From Mesorhizobium sp. C432A (GTDB taxonomy: Bacteria > Pseudomonadota > Alphaproteobacteria > Rhizobiales > Rhizobiaceae): DNA of 64,000 nucleotides. A model generated the notes under the pieces. The model was not told where the DNA came from, made no database searches, and worked only from the letters and a program-made list of their open reading frames with translations. The position numbers and the translations under genes were made by a program. The stretch lies in contig NZ_CP100470.1 in assembly GCF_030323145.1 (NCBI RefSeq), positions 186,001 through 250,000 on the forward strand. Direction: 5' to 3'. Positions 52,894 to 62,022 of the stretch are shown here, one piece after another (the stretch's first letter is position 1; each line of letters begins with the position of its first letter).

Positions 52894-54189
52894 ATGACGC
52901 AGGCCAGCGACATACCGCAAAGGCGGACACTCGCCCGCATCGGCACCTTCCTTGCCGAAAGACGGGGGCTGGTTCGCGACTATCTTTCAGCGATCAGCGG
53001 CGCCGGCGGGCGGCTGGTGTTCTCGCTCGCCTATTTCATTGCACTCGCGAACACGCTGTCGATTGCCGAGTTCGGCATGTTCGCCACCGCCTCGGCGGCC
53101 GGCGTCATGCTGTCGCGCATCCTCGCTTTCGGCTTCATCTCGGCGCTTTACCGCACAGCCACCATCCGCCCCAATCTGATCGGCACCTTCACCGCCGGCT
53201 TCCTTTTGCTTGGCGCCGTGTCCTTACCACTGCTGGCGGCCGCCTCGTGGGGCGTCTACCTGATCTTCTTCGCCAGCACCGTTCCGCTGGCCGTCTTTGC
53301 CGCAATCGTCTTTGCAGAGGCGCTTTTGTGGCGGTCGGTCGAGGTGGTGCTGATCGTCAACAACGGGCTCGGCAAATTCGGCCGCGCCGCCGTGCTGTCG
53401 ATCGTGGCCACGGCGTTCCGCGCGCTGGGCGCCGTGCTGTTCATGCTATCGGGCCAGCACAGCGTCTGGATCTGGTCGTTGTTCTACATCGGCGCCAACG
53501 CCGCCTCGCTGCTGCTGGCCTTCGGCTTCTATTATCCACGCCAGCGGCTGAGGCTGCGCACCGAGCTCTATCTCAGGCGGCTTGCCGATTCGATCTATGT
53601 TGCCGGAGCCGAAGTGCTGTTCTACCTGCAGTCGGAATTCGACAAGCTGCTCGTGCTGGCGATCGGCGGGCCGCATCTGGCCGGTATCTATGCCATCATC
53701 ATGCGGCTGGTCGACCTGACGGCAATACCGATCCGCACCTTCTCGATGATGCTGGTGCAGAAGATGATGCGGGCGCCGGAGCTGTTGTCGCGACTGCGGG
53801 TCAAGAGCGGTATCGAAGCCGGCGTGTTCCTGGTGTCGACATTGGCGCTGGCCGCACTCGGCATCGTGCTGCATTTCTTCCCCAATGCACTTGGCCGGAA
53901 TGTCGCCGAGGCGTCGCCCTTGGTGGCATTGGCAATCGGCGTGCCGGGACTGCGCAACCTGGTCGAATACCAGGCCGAGCTGCTGTTCGCGCGCGGCCAG
54001 ACCGCGCTCAGGGCGCTCAACCTCGGCCTGCTGGCGGGGCTGAAGGCGGTGCTGTTGACCTATGTGCTGACCACGATTGCCGACACGCCCAGGCTTGTCG
54101 TATCGCTCAATGTCGTCTTCCTGCTGCTCTATCTCGCCTCGGCGCTGCTGACCTATTCGGCGCTGCGCAAGCCCGCCAAGGCAATCTAA
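52894..54189 (+). CDS. Polysaccharide flippase (Wzx/MATE-like oligosaccharide exporter)
   Basis: 431 residues with about 12 hydrophobic segments and no catalytic motif; segments include GRLVFSLAYFIALANTLSIA and GTFTAGFLLLGAVSLPLLA. It belongs to the polysaccharide biosynthesis/flippase superfamily and should carry lipid-linked repeat units across the inner membrane. The 3' end overlaps that of the convergent DUF6492 gene by 4 bases (TAA at 54187-54189, with the TAG of the other strand). It is separated from gumC by 198 bases with the two promoters. Confidence 0.86.
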   Translation: MTQASDIPQRRTLARIGTFLAERRGLVRDYLSAISGAGGRLVFSLAYFIALANTLSIAEFGMFATASAAGVMLSRILAFGFISALYRTATIRPNLIGTFTAGFLLLGAVSLPLLAAASWGVYLIFFASTVPLAVFAAIVFAEALLWRSVEVVLIVNNGLGKFGRAAVLSIVATAFRALGAVLFMLSGQHSVWIWSLFYIGANAASLLLAFGFYYPRQRLRLRTELYLRRLADSIYVAGAEVLFYLQSEFDKLLVLAIGGPHLAGIYAIIMRLVDLTAIPIRTFSMMLVQKMMRAPELLSRLRVKSGIEAGVFLVSTLALAALGIVLHFFPNALGRNVAEASPLVALAIGVPGLRNLVEYQAELLFARGQTALRALNLGLLAGLKAVLLTYVLTTIADTPRLVVSLNVVFLLLYLASALLTYSALRKPAKAI

Positions 54190-55109
54190 GCCAATCCGAT
54201 CAAGCGGCGGATGCGGCCAATATCGGTGCCGATGAAGGATTGCATGCCGATCGCCACCTGCCCCGGTGCCATGGCGGCGACGAAGCTGCGGAATTCGTCA
54301 TCCGACAGCGCCTCCCCGGTCCAATGCACGCGGCAGAATTCCTCCGAGCCGTGGAAATGGCCGGCGCCCCCCAGCACATCGTCGACATAGCGGCCATAGA
54401 TCATGCATTCGGAGAACCGGCGCACTGAAGCGATGACCTCGACCCAGCCGCGCGCGTGCACCTTCTCGATCTCGGCGCACATCGCCGTCACGGTCTGACG
54501 GCGCCAGGCGATCAGCGTCGAAATATAGTCGTGGTTCGAAACCTCGGATGCATCGATACCAATCGCCGAGGCCGCATTGCGCGACCAGATGCGATGCTCG
54601 TCGTGACCGTCGCTCGACAGCACGCCGTCGCGCCGGAACAGCCGCACCTTGCCGTCGCGCCAGAAGGCGCTCAGATCGAATGGCTTGAGGAAGGCGACGT
54701 CGGAATCGCAGAAGACCAGCACGTCTTCTCCAGCATGCGCAGCGATGGCGATGCGGCGCAGCTGCTGCACATGCCAGCCGCGCAGCGGCTGGGTCTTGAA
54801 ACTGAGCCAGATGCGACGGCGAAAGAGGCTCATCGGATCGTCGAACACACGCAGCCAGCGCGGCAGCAGGTCGCGCTCGTCGACAACGCTGCGGCGGTCG
54901 TTTTCCAACTGGCGAAACAGCGCCACGTCGCGGTGCTCGACCAGAATGTAATGATGCGCCACGCCGGAGACATGGCGGTCGAGGGTCTCGCACAACAGGC
55001 GGCAGCGTTCGAAATCCGGCGCATAGCTGGCGGTCACCACCGCCGCCGTCGGCGTTTGCGGCAGGGCACCGGTCTCGGCTGCAGGGCTCGGCACGACGCG
55101 GCTGTTCAC
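54186..55109 (-). CDS. DUF6492-like putative glycosyltransferase
   Basis: 307 residues from a GTG at 55109 that overlaps the stop of the WecG-type gene (GTGA overlap), with CCGGAGAG upstream. The frame is open to 55361 but the extension is not part of it. The sequence has TASYAPDFERCRLLCETLDRHV, then DVLVFCDSDVAFL with the DSD metal motif of the GT-A fold, followed by SVRRFSECMIYGRYVDDVL. It is probably a nucleotide-sugar-dependent transferase of the exopolysaccharide or capsule. The substrate is unknown. Confidence 0.78.
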   Translation of the reverse strand: MNSRVVPSPAAETGALPQTPTAAVVTASYAPDFERCRLLCETLDRHVSGVAHHYILVEHRDVALFRQLENDRRSVVDERDLLPRWLRVFDDPMSLFRRRIWLSFKTQPLRGWHVQQLRRIAIAAHAGEDVLVFCDSDVAFLKPFDLSAFWRDGKVRLFRRDGVLSSDGHDEHRIWSRNAASAIGIDASEVSNHDYISTLIAWRRQTVTAMCAEIEKVHARGWVEVIASVRRFSECMIYGRYVDDVLGGAGHFHGSEEFCRVHWTGEALSDDEFRSFVAAMAPGQVAIGMQSFIGTDIGRIRRLIGLA

Positions 55110-55900
55110 CGCAACTCTCCGGCGGGCTCGGGCCGACGCGAGAATTTCTGCCTGACGACACGCAGCAGGAACACCGGATTGCCGACGACGTAGCGGCGCC
55201 ACAGCCGGCCGGGCTCGATGCACAGACGGAACAACCATTCGAGCCTCAGCTGGCGCATCCACAGAGGCGCCCGCGGCACCGTGCCGGAGAGAAAATCGAG
55301 CAGCGCGCCGACGGCGATCGGCAGCGTGCAGTGGCGGGCATCGATATGACGGGCGATCCACAATTCCTGGCGCGGCACGCCCATGGCCACAAGCAGCACG
55401 TCGGGCCGCAATGCCTCGATGCGATCGACGATCGCCTGCTCTTCGGCGGGGGAGAAATAGCCGTCATGGATGACGACGAATTCGTGCTGCACCGCCAGAG
55501 CGGCTAGCCTGACCGACGCCGCCTCGGCGTTGGCGCGGGTGGCGCCAAGCAACCCGACGGTCAGCGGCCTCGCCGATGCCTGCAGAAAGGCCGGAATGAG
55601 ATCAGTGCCGTTGAGATTGTCCGGGAACGGCGCGCCGTAGAGCAGCTTTGCCGCCAGATCGACGCCAACGCCGTCAGGCAGGATGAGGAAATCGTCGAGC
55701 GCCTCGGCAAAGACCGGATCGGTAGAGGCGATGTTGGCGTTGTGAGCGTTGAGAAAACTGACCTTGGTGAAGCGCCGCTCGGCAATCAGACGAGCGAGCA
55801 GCGCGATCGCGTCATCCCAGCCGATGGCAAGGACCGAAATGCCAAGGATCGTCTTCAGCGTATCGAGCCCGAAGGCGGCGCGGGCGGTGTGCATGTTCAT
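55106..55900 (-). CDS. WecG/TagA/CpsF family glycosyltransferase
   Basis: 264 residues from the ATG at 55900, 9 bases after GGGGGAGGAGGTG. Typical text of the family: FLNAHNANIASTDPVFAEAL, LPDGVGVDLAAKLL, GLLGATRANAEAA and LLVAMGVPRQELW. The family adds N-acetylmannosaminuronic acid or similar residues to a lipid-linked sugar. Its start overlaps the stop of the preceding glycosyltransferase gene by 4 bases and its stop overlaps the next gene by 4, so three genes are coupled in one operon. Confidence 0.88.
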   Translation of the reverse strand: MNMHTARAAFGLDTLKTILGISVLAIGWDDAIALLARLIAERRFTKVSFLNAHNANIASTDPVFAEALDDFLILPDGVGVDLAAKLLYGAPFPDNLNGTDLIPAFLQASARPLTVGLLGATRANAEAASVRLAALAVQHEFVVIHDGYFSPAEEQAIVDRIEALRPDVLLVAMGVPRQELWIARHIDARHCTLPIAVGALLDFLSGTVPRAPLWMRQLRLEWLFRLCIEPGRLWRRYVVGNPVFLLRVVRQKFSRRPEPAGELR

Positions 55901-57069
55901 GCAAACACCTCCTCCCCCACCGACCCGAGCTTTTCCAGGCCGAGCCTGATGGCGGCATCCAGTGCCTTGATCTGCCGGCGGTGAAAGGCGCTGCCATCGA
56001 CATCCTTGACATCGGCCGCCGCTGCCTCCAGCGCGCCGGCGAAGGCGGCCGGATCGTCGGTGACGAAGCAATTTGCCGGGCGATGATCGATGCCGCGCAG
56101 CGAACGGCTGGTGGCGACCGACGGCAGGCCGAGTTCGAAGGTTTCGATGGTCTTGAGCTGAACGCCGCTGCCCGCGGTGCTGATCAGTGGAATGACGGCG
56201 GCGCCGCGCACGAAATCCTGGGCGTCGGGCACGCGGCCGACAAATTCGACACCGGGATGGGCAGAGGTGATATCCGACGGCATGTTGCCGGCGACCCTGA
56301 TGCGAAAGCTCCGGCGAAGATGCGGCACGACTTTTTCCAGGAACCAGTCGAGGCCGATGCGGTTCGGCTGCCAGGTCCAAGTGCCGATCAGCGCCGCGTC
56401 GCAATCGATGCGGCGCGGCTTAACCGGCTTTGGCGCCGTGGCAGTGGTCACCAGCGGCAGCACCGCCGAGCGGTCGTCGCTGGCAACGCCGAGTGCGGCG
56501 CGGTCTTCCTCGGCCAGCGTGAAGACGAAGCGAGCCCGGCGGCAGAGCCGCTCCTCCATGGTCTTGAGCAGCCTGGCCTCGCGGGCAAACAGCAGGCGCT
56601 GGAAGCGACTGTTTGCTGCTGCCGCATTCTCTTTGGCCGAACCATGTTCGACATTGTGGGCGACGAAAATCGAGGGACGGTCGGCGAACAGTTTTTCAAA
56701 GGCGCCGGCGAACTGCACCGAATTCAGGACATAGCCGTCGAAGGGACCGGCGCGCTCGATCGCGGCACGGACTTCGCTGTCGGAAACCGCGCGCAGTTTC
56801 ACGGAAGCGAAGGTGAGCCCTGACAGCACCGCCTTGCCAAGCCAGGCGAGCTTCTGCCGCGCCGAGGCGCTTTCCGTGCGCACGTCGACGGCGCCGAGCA
56901 CGATGGTGTTTTCGGGGTCGCTGGGCGCCTTGCCCGGCCAGATGAAGCCGATGACGGTGACGCGCACGCCGGCGCGCCGCAAGGCGGCGATGATCGCAGC
57001 ATTGGCGATCTCATAGCCCGAAGCGAGAGCGCCGTCGGGCACGATCGATGTGGCGAACAGCAGATGCAT
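55897..57069 (-). CDS. Glycosyltransferase family 4-like protein
   Basis: 390 residues from the ATG at 57069; the frame is open to 57099. GT-B fold: MHLLFATSIVPDGALASGYE at the N terminus, DAALIGTWTWQPNRIGLDWF in the middle and the C-terminal ISTAGSGVQLKTIETFELGLP with the nucleotide-binding glutamate. Glycines and the overall order fit GT1/GT4 transferases. It is the first gene of the three-gene operon 57069-54186 and is divergent from the GT2 gene over 157 bases. Confidence 0.86.
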   Translation of the reverse strand: MHLLFATSIVPDGALASGYEIANAAIIAALRRAGVRVTVIGFIWPGKAPSDPENTIVLGAVDVRTESASARQKLAWLGKAVLSGLTFASVKLRAVSDSEVRAAIERAGPFDGYVLNSVQFAGAFEKLFADRPSIFVAHNVEHGSAKENAAAANSRFQRLLFAREARLLKTMEERLCRRARFVFTLAEEDRAALGVASDDRSAVLPLVTTATAPKPVKPRRIDCDAALIGTWTWQPNRIGLDWFLEKVVPHLRRSFRIRVAGNMPSDITSAHPGVEFVGRVPDAQDFVRGAAVIPLISTAGSGVQLKTIETFELGLPSVATSRSLRGIDHRPANCFVTDDPAAFAGALEAAAADVKDVDGSAFHRRQIKALDAAIRLGLEKLGSVGEEVFA

Positions 57070-57226
57070 CTCACCTATCCAGGCGTCAGCCACTAGCAAA
57101 GCTGGGTGAACCCTTGATTAAATCACGCAACGCAACGGCTGAAAGGCGCGGACCGGCAGGCGCCGCTGCGAAAGGTGATTAACGAAACGTTATCGTCGCG
57201 GTGTTATCGAAAGCCAGATACAAAAC

Positions 57227-58240
57227 ATGCGGCTGGAGCGGATGATCCCTTTGCCATCGGACGGTTCGGTATCGATTGCGGGACGCTCTCCGGGGCTCGC
57301 CGCAGAGACGATCGAAGCCGTCGTCACGCTGCCGACCTTCAAGCGGCCGCAACTGCTGCTGGAAACGCTGGCGTCGCTGAAGGCACAGCAAACCAGCCGG
57401 CGCTTCGCCGTCATCGTCATCGAAAACGAGGCCAAGGCGCGTGAGGGCGCCAAGGCGGCCGTGCCGCTGTTCGAACGCGACGATATGAAGGGCATGGTCA
57501 TCATCGCGCATAAGCGGGGCAATTGCAGTGCCTACAATGCCGGGTGGCAGACGGCGATCCTGTATTTTCCGGATTTCCGCCACTTGCTGGTCATCGACGA
57601 TGACGAGATCGCCGACGCGGACTGGCTGGAGCGCATGTGCAAGACGGCGGAGACGCTTGGCGCCGACATTGTCGGTGGCCCGCAAGTGCCAGTGTTTACC
57701 GATCCTGCTCACGCCAAATGGGCCGAGCACCCCGTGTTTGCACCGCCCTATCGCCAGACCGGGCGCGTGGCCGCACTCTATTCCTCTGGCAACCTTCTGG
57801 TCGGGCGCAATGTGCTCACCATCATGGGGCCACCCTTCCTCGACCTGCGGTTCAACTTCATGGGCGGCGGCGATTCCGACTTCCTCAGCCGCTCGGCGCA
57901 GAAAGGTTTCGTGCTTGGCTGGTGCGCCGAGGCAAAGGTGCGCGAAGGCGTTCCAGCCCGGCGCGTCGCGCCTGACTGGATCCGCGCCCGATCCTTACGC
58001 AACGGTGTAATCTCGACGCTGGTCGAAAAGAAGAAGCGCGCCGGCACGCCATTCGCCGGCGCCAAGGTGTTTGCAAAAAGCCTGGCGCTGCTGATAGCCT
58101 CGCCCGTGCGCGGCGCAATCAAATTGGCGCGGACAGGATCGCTGTCGACGGCGCTTTACCCCGTCTATGTCTCGCTCGGCCGCGTGCTTGCCGAATTCGG
58201 ATACGCCAATGAGCAATACAGGCAGCCTGAGAAGAACTGA
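57227..58240 (+). CDS. Glycosyltransferase family 2 protein
   Basis: 337 residues. The GT-A fold begins AVVTLPTFKRPQLLLETLASL and has the DDD motif in VIDDDEIADADW, then FMGGGDSDFLSRS, which contributes the catalytic base. A second ATG a few codons on (MIPLPS) could be the true start. It is in the same direction as the polymerase gene, whose start lies 32 bases inside its end, so the two are coupled. It makes one linkage of the repeat unit. Confidence 0.87.
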   Translation: MRLERMIPLPSDGSVSIAGRSPGLAAETIEAVVTLPTFKRPQLLLETLASLKAQQTSRRFAVIVIENEAKAREGAKAAVPLFERDDMKGMVIIAHKRGNCSAYNAGWQTAILYFPDFRHLLVIDDDEIADADWLERMCKTAETLGADIVGGPQVPVFTDPAHAKWAEHPVFAPPYRQTGRVAALYSSGNLLVGRNVLTIMGPPFLDLRFNFMGGGDSDFLSRSAQKGFVLGWCAEAKVREGVPARRVAPDWIRARSLRNGVISTLVEKKKRAGTPFAGAKVFAKSLALLIASPVRGAIKLARTGSLSTALYPVYVSLGRVLAEFGYANEQYRQPEKN

Positions 58241-59528
58241 CGAGCTGCTGCTGGGCGGCATCGTCACCCGCAACAGTGTGGCGACGGCGATTGCCGCGCT
58301 GTTGTTTGCCGTCGTCATCGTGTCGTTCCGGCCGTTTCAGCCGGCAGGCGCGGAACTGACCGGCGACGGCGGCGACATCGTCAACCAGCTCGGCTTCAGT
58401 TCGCTCGGCGCCATTTCGATCTTCTCACTGCTGACGTTCGCCGACCCCAAGGTGGTGCGCTCGCTGCTCAGCCCGTCCTGGATTCTGATCCTCGGCTTTT
58501 TAATGCTTTCGGTCATCAACGCGACCGACCCGTCCTCGGCCATGCGCGCGGCCTTCTTCACGCTGCTTGGCGTTCTGACGATAGCGACGGTCCTGGTGCT
58601 GCCGCGCGATGCCGACAGTTTTTCGAAAGTCATCATATTCTGCGCGATCGTCGTTATCGGCCTGTCCTATATCGGCCTCATCGTCTTTCCGCATGAGGCC
58701 CTGCATACGGCCGATTCGCAGGAGCCCGAACATGCCGGCCTGTGGCGTGGTGTGTTCGCCCACAAGAACATTGCCGGACCAATCATGGCCTGCTTCAGCT
58801 TCGCCGGCCTCTATCTCTTCCGGCGCGGCCAGAAATTCTGGGGCGTGGCGATCTTCGGCGCGGCGATGATCTTCATGCTGCACACCGGATCCAAGACGAC
58901 GGCCGGCCTGGTGCCGTTCTCGATCCTGATCGTCGTGCTGCCGGGCCTGATCGGCATGCGGTTCGGCACGCCGATCCTGTTTGCACTGGCGATCATTGCG
59001 ACGGCCATCGGTACCTTAGGCATCGTCTTCATCCCGCCGGTGAAAGAGCTGGCGGCCACCTATTTCCCCGACCTCACCTATACCGGGCGCACGACGCTGT
59101 GGGAGTTCTCCGGCGAGATGCTGGCGAAGAAGCCTTGGACCGGCTACGGCTATGAAAGCTTCTGGGGCACGCCGCTGCTGCTGAGCCAGGACCAGCCTTT
59201 CGACCGGGCCTGGGACATCCGGACCATCGTGCATGGCCATGACGGCTATCTCGACATTGCGGTGCTGATGGGCATCCCGGCGCTGTGCGTTGCCGTCTAC
59301 ACTTTCGTGATCGCGCCGCTGCGCGACTACATGCGCATCCCGCCGCGCAAGGAGAACATCTATCTCGGTGACTTCTTCATGATGGTGGTGCTGTTCACGG
59401 CGCTGAACGCGTTCCTGGAAAGCTTCTTCTTCCATCGCGGCGACCCGGTGTGGCTGTTCTTCGTGCTCGGCGTGCTTGGCTTGCGGCAAGTGTCGCTGCG
59501 GCCGATCGCGGTACGCCGGCGACCTTGA
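58209..59528 (+). CDS. O-antigen ligase/Wzy polymerase family (ExoQ-like)
   Basis: 439 residues from the ATG at 58209; the frame is open to 58167. Multiple membrane segments are visible, and the periplasmic loop carries GLWRGVFAHKNIAGPIM, in which HKN is the motif of the ExoQ/Wzy group. A C-terminal loop holds HGHDGYLDIAVLMG. It polymerises repeat units or ligates polysaccharide at the periplasmic side. It follows the GT2 gene with a 32-base overlap. Confidence 0.87.
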   Translation: MSNTGSLRRTDELLLGGIVTRNSVATAIAALLFAVVIVSFRPFQPAGAELTGDGGDIVNQLGFSSLGAISIFSLLTFADPKVVRSLLSPSWILILGFLMLSVINATDPSSAMRAAFFTLLGVLTIATVLVLPRDADSFSKVIIFCAIVVIGLSYIGLIVFPHEALHTADSQEPEHAGLWRGVFAHKNIAGPIMACFSFAGLYLFRRGQKFWGVAIFGAAMIFMLHTGSKTTAGLVPFSILIVVLPGLIGMRFGTPILFALAIIATAIGTLGIVFIPPVKELAATYFPDLTYTGRTTLWEFSGEMLAKKPWTGYGYESFWGTPLLLSQDQPFDRAWDIRTIVHGHDGYLDIAVLMGIPALCVAVYTFVIAPLRDYMRIPPRKENIYLGDFFMMVVLFTALNAFLESFFFHRGDPVWLFFVLGVLGLRQVSLRPIAVRRRP

Positions 59529-59615
59529 CCGGCTGGCCTGATCCAGCACCCCTTGAGGGGCTTTCCCGTCTGCCCGCTAGCGTCTAAGGAGAACCCTTGT
59601 CTCGGAGGGCTCTCA

Positions 59616-60431
59616 ATGACGATCAGGCTTGTTCTCGCCGGTTGCGGCAATATGGGTTACGCCATGCTTGCGGGCTGGCTGAAATCCGGCAAGCTTGCCC
59701 CGCAAGCCGTGTTCGTGGTCGAGCCCAATGCCGAATTGCGCAAGCGCGCCGAGCACCTCGGTTGCAGTGTCGCCGCGGACGCGAACGGGATCCCCGCCGA
59801 CGCAGAGCCCGACCTCGTCGTCATCGCCGTCAAGCCGCAGGTGATCCGCGACGTCACCGCCGCCTACAAGCGCTTCGGCGACGGCAGGACCACCTTCGTC
59901 AGCATCGCCGCGGGCACGCCGGTCGCCACCTTCGAGCACATACTTGGCCATCTCGCGCCTGTTATCCGCTGCATGCCCAACACGCCGGCCGCGATCGGCA
60001 AGGGCATGATGGTGGTCTATTCCAACCCGCTGGTGACCGACGACATCAGGCGTTTCGTTGCCGAGCTGCTGTCGGCGAGCGGTGTGGTGACGACGATCGA
60101 CGACGAAGGCCTAATGGACGCGGTGACGGCGGTTTCGGGGTCCGGTCCGGCCTACATCTTCCATTTCATCGAGGCGCTTACGGTTGCAGCCGAGAAGGCC
60201 GGGCTGCCGGTCGAGACCGCCAGGCTGCTGGCCATGCAGACCGTCTATGGCGCTGCTGCACTCGCTGCCGAAAGCGGCGAGGAGCCCGGCGTCCTGCGCC
60301 AGCAGGTGACCAGCCCCAACGGAACCACGGCAGCCGCCCTTGCCGTGCTGATGGGCGAAGACCGGCTGACGAAGCTGCTGACCGAGGCGGTGGAAGCCGC
60401 GCGGCTGCGGTCGGTGGAATTGGGGAAGTAG
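59616..60431 (+). CDS. proC: Pyrroline-5-carboxylate reductase
   Basis: 271 residues from the ATG at 59616, preceded by GGAGGG; an in-frame start at 59553 gives an unneeded extension. The NADP-binding motif LAGCGNMGYAMLAGWL, IRCMPNTPAAIGKGM and the C-terminal VSGSGPAYIFHFIEALT are those of ProC. The enzyme makes proline from pyrroline-5-carboxylate. The last 153 bases have a decayed duplicate about 1.1 kb downstream at 61509-61627, beyond the MBL gene. Confidence 0.95.
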   Translation: MTIRLVLAGCGNMGYAMLAGWLKSGKLAPQAVFVVEPNAELRKRAEHLGCSVAADANGIPADAEPDLVVIAVKPQVIRDVTAAYKRFGDGRTTFVSIAAGTPVATFEHILGHLAPVIRCMPNTPAAIGKGMMVVYSNPLVTDDIRRFVAELLSASGVVTTIDDEGLMDAVTAVSGSGPAYIFHFIEALTVAAEKAGLPVETARLLAMQTVYGAAALAAESGEEPGVLRQQVTSPNGTTAAALAVLMGEDRLTKLLTEAVEAARLRSVELGK

Positions 60432-60453
60432 CCCAGACGCTCGCGGGGCCGTA

Positions 60454-61332
60454 TCAGCCCCACTTCATCTCACCCTTGGCGACCTTTGCGCCCAGTTCCA
60501 GGGACGAGACGTCAAGAAGATCGGGATAGCGCCGCTTCATCGCTGCAATCAGCTCGACGCTGGATTTCGCTTTTTCGGCTTCCTTATTGAAAGCTTCGAG
60601 GTAGGCGCGGGTGAATTCCACGGCCGCCAGACCGTCCGGTGCACCGGCTACCTGATGGGACGGCACCACGATGTTGGGTTTGCGGGACGCGATTTCGTTG
60701 AGCGCGGCAATCCATTTCTTGCGGTCGTCTACGGTTGGCTCGTCGGCAACCCAGACATGTACGCCGGACGAGATCAGCACGCCGCCGAACACCGCTTCAA
60801 GGCTGGGCACCCAGAGATACCGCCGGTCTTTCAGATCGGCGACCGTGACGATCTCGATCTTGTTTCCTTCGATTTCAAGTGAGGTGATATCGGATGCCTC
60901 GGGAATGACGACATCCGCCAGGACCTTCGGTCCATTGTCCTTGAGCTGCGGGCCCCAGACATCCAGCTTGGCTTGCACATTGGCTTTGATGGCCGCCACC
61001 GTCGCAGCGGCCGCGATGATCTTGGCGCCGGGGAAAGCATCCGCGACGGGACGCAGGCCAAAATAATAGTCAGGGTCGCTGCAACTGACATAGATCGTCG
61101 TCAGGGTCTTGCCCGTCGCCTTGATCGCATCCGCGACCGCACGGCCATCGGACAGGGTAAATCCGCCGTCGAGGAGGATGGCTTCTTTTTCCCCGGTCAG
61201 CAGCACCGGCGTGCGGCGGAAACCATTCTCGTCAGCCTGAAAATAGGTCCATTCCAGGTTGGCGGCCGCCCTGGCTGCAAAAGCCAGAGGCTGAAGCATG
61301 GCAACCATGCCCGTTGCCAGAAGGGTTTTCAT
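60454..61332 (-). CDS. Exported metallo-beta-lactamase-fold protein with degenerate metal motif
   Basis: 292 residues from the ATG at 61332; the frame is open to 61410. Residues 1-25 are a signal peptide. The MBL fold is visible (AILLDGGFTLSDGRAVADAI and PSHQVAGAPDGLAAVEF). However the zinc motif HxHxDH is replaced by YVSCSDPDYYFGL, so at least two His ligands are absent, though the late VPSHQ His remains. It could be an inactive or altered hydrolase. It is inserted between proC and a decayed copy of the proC 3' end, on the opposite strand. Confidence 0.84.
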   Translation of the reverse strand: MKTLLATGMVAMLQPLAFAARAAANLEWTYFQADENGFRRTPVLLTGEKEAILLDGGFTLSDGRAVADAIKATGKTLTTIYVSCSDPDYYFGLRPVADAFPGAKIIAAAATVAAIKANVQAKLDVWGPQLKDNGPKVLADVVIPEASDITSLEIEGNKIEIVTVADLKDRRYLWVPSLEAVFGGVLISSGVHVWVADEPTVDDRKKWIAALNEIASRKPNIVVPSHQVAGAPDGLAAVEFTRAYLEAFNKEAEKAKSSVELIAAMKRRYPDLLDVSSLELGAKVAKGEMKWG

Positions 61333-61508
61333 CGTCTCGCGTCTTGTCCAAATGGTTTGCAAGATTTCAATCCTCAATGGGGGTTCAACTGATCGTTCGG
61401 AGATTGGCATCTCGGCATCGTTTGAAAAACCCGGATCAAAGAGACAGACTGTATGAATGGATCATACAATGGCAGCCGATGGGTCTGCGCCGTCAGCACG
61501 AGCGCAAT

Positions 61509-61627
61509 GACCAGGCGTGTTGCGCGAGCAGGTCAAAAGCCCCATGGCGCGACCGCGGCAGCATTTGGCCTGCTGGGCGGGAGCGGCTGACGAAGCTGCT
61601 GACCGAACCGTGGAACTGGGGGAGTAG
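61509..61627 (+). pseudogene. Decayed duplicate of the proC 3' end
   Basis: The segment matches the last part of proC (60279-60431). A 23-base stretch, CGGCTGACG...GACCGA, is identical at 61584-61606 and 60363-60385. On the left, LREQVKSP aligns with LRQQVTSP of ProC, and on the right GAACTGGGGGAGTAG aligns with GAATTGGGGAAGTAG. An internal deletion and frame shifts separate the three parts, so it does not code. It lies on the other side of the MBL gene from intact proC. Confidence 0.72.
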
Positions 61628-61629
61628 GA

Positions 61630-62022
61630 TCAGGCCAGATCGGTGTGGGAAAAGTCTTTCCCTTTGTAGAGCAAGGGCATCCCACGGCTTTTTGCCGAGG
61701 CATATGACAGGCAGTCAGCGAGATTGAGCTGAGCCGGGTGGCCGCGACCTTTGCCATAGTTCGAAAAAGCCTGGATCGCGAGCTTGGCATCACCGATTTC
61801 GATCGGAACCACCTCGATCTCGGCCTCACGCAGGAAGTCCTCTATCGCCTTTTCGGCGAAGAGCGGCTCCACCACCAACTTCGATGAAAGCCGCATCGCC
61901 GCTTCGAGCACGACCAGCGGAGATGTGATCCGTATCGAGGCCTGCCCGATCCGGCGGCTCCAATCGGCGGCGTCTTCCTCTCCGGCGAGGACAGCGATCA
62001 CCACCGAGGTGTCGATGAACAT
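61630..62022 (-). CDS. Type II toxin, VapC family PIN-domain ribonuclease
   Basis: 130 residues from the ATG at 62022 (MFIDTSVVIAVLAGEED); an upstream start at 62037 adds five residues. The PIN motifs are visible: MFIDTSV with the first acidic residue, LEAAM, and LADCLSYASA with the second acidic residue. The ATG overlaps the antitoxin stop by one base (TGATG), the usual arrangement. It would cleave RNA (initiator tRNA in several VapCs) and be neutralised by the antitoxin. Confidence 0.9.
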   Translation of the reverse strand: MFIDTSVVIAVLAGEEDAADWSRRIGQASIRITSPLVVLEAAMRLSSKLVVEPLFAEKAIEDFLREAEIEVVPIEIGDAKLAIQAFSNYGKGRGHPAQLNLADCLSYASAKSRGMPLLYKGKDFSHTDLA

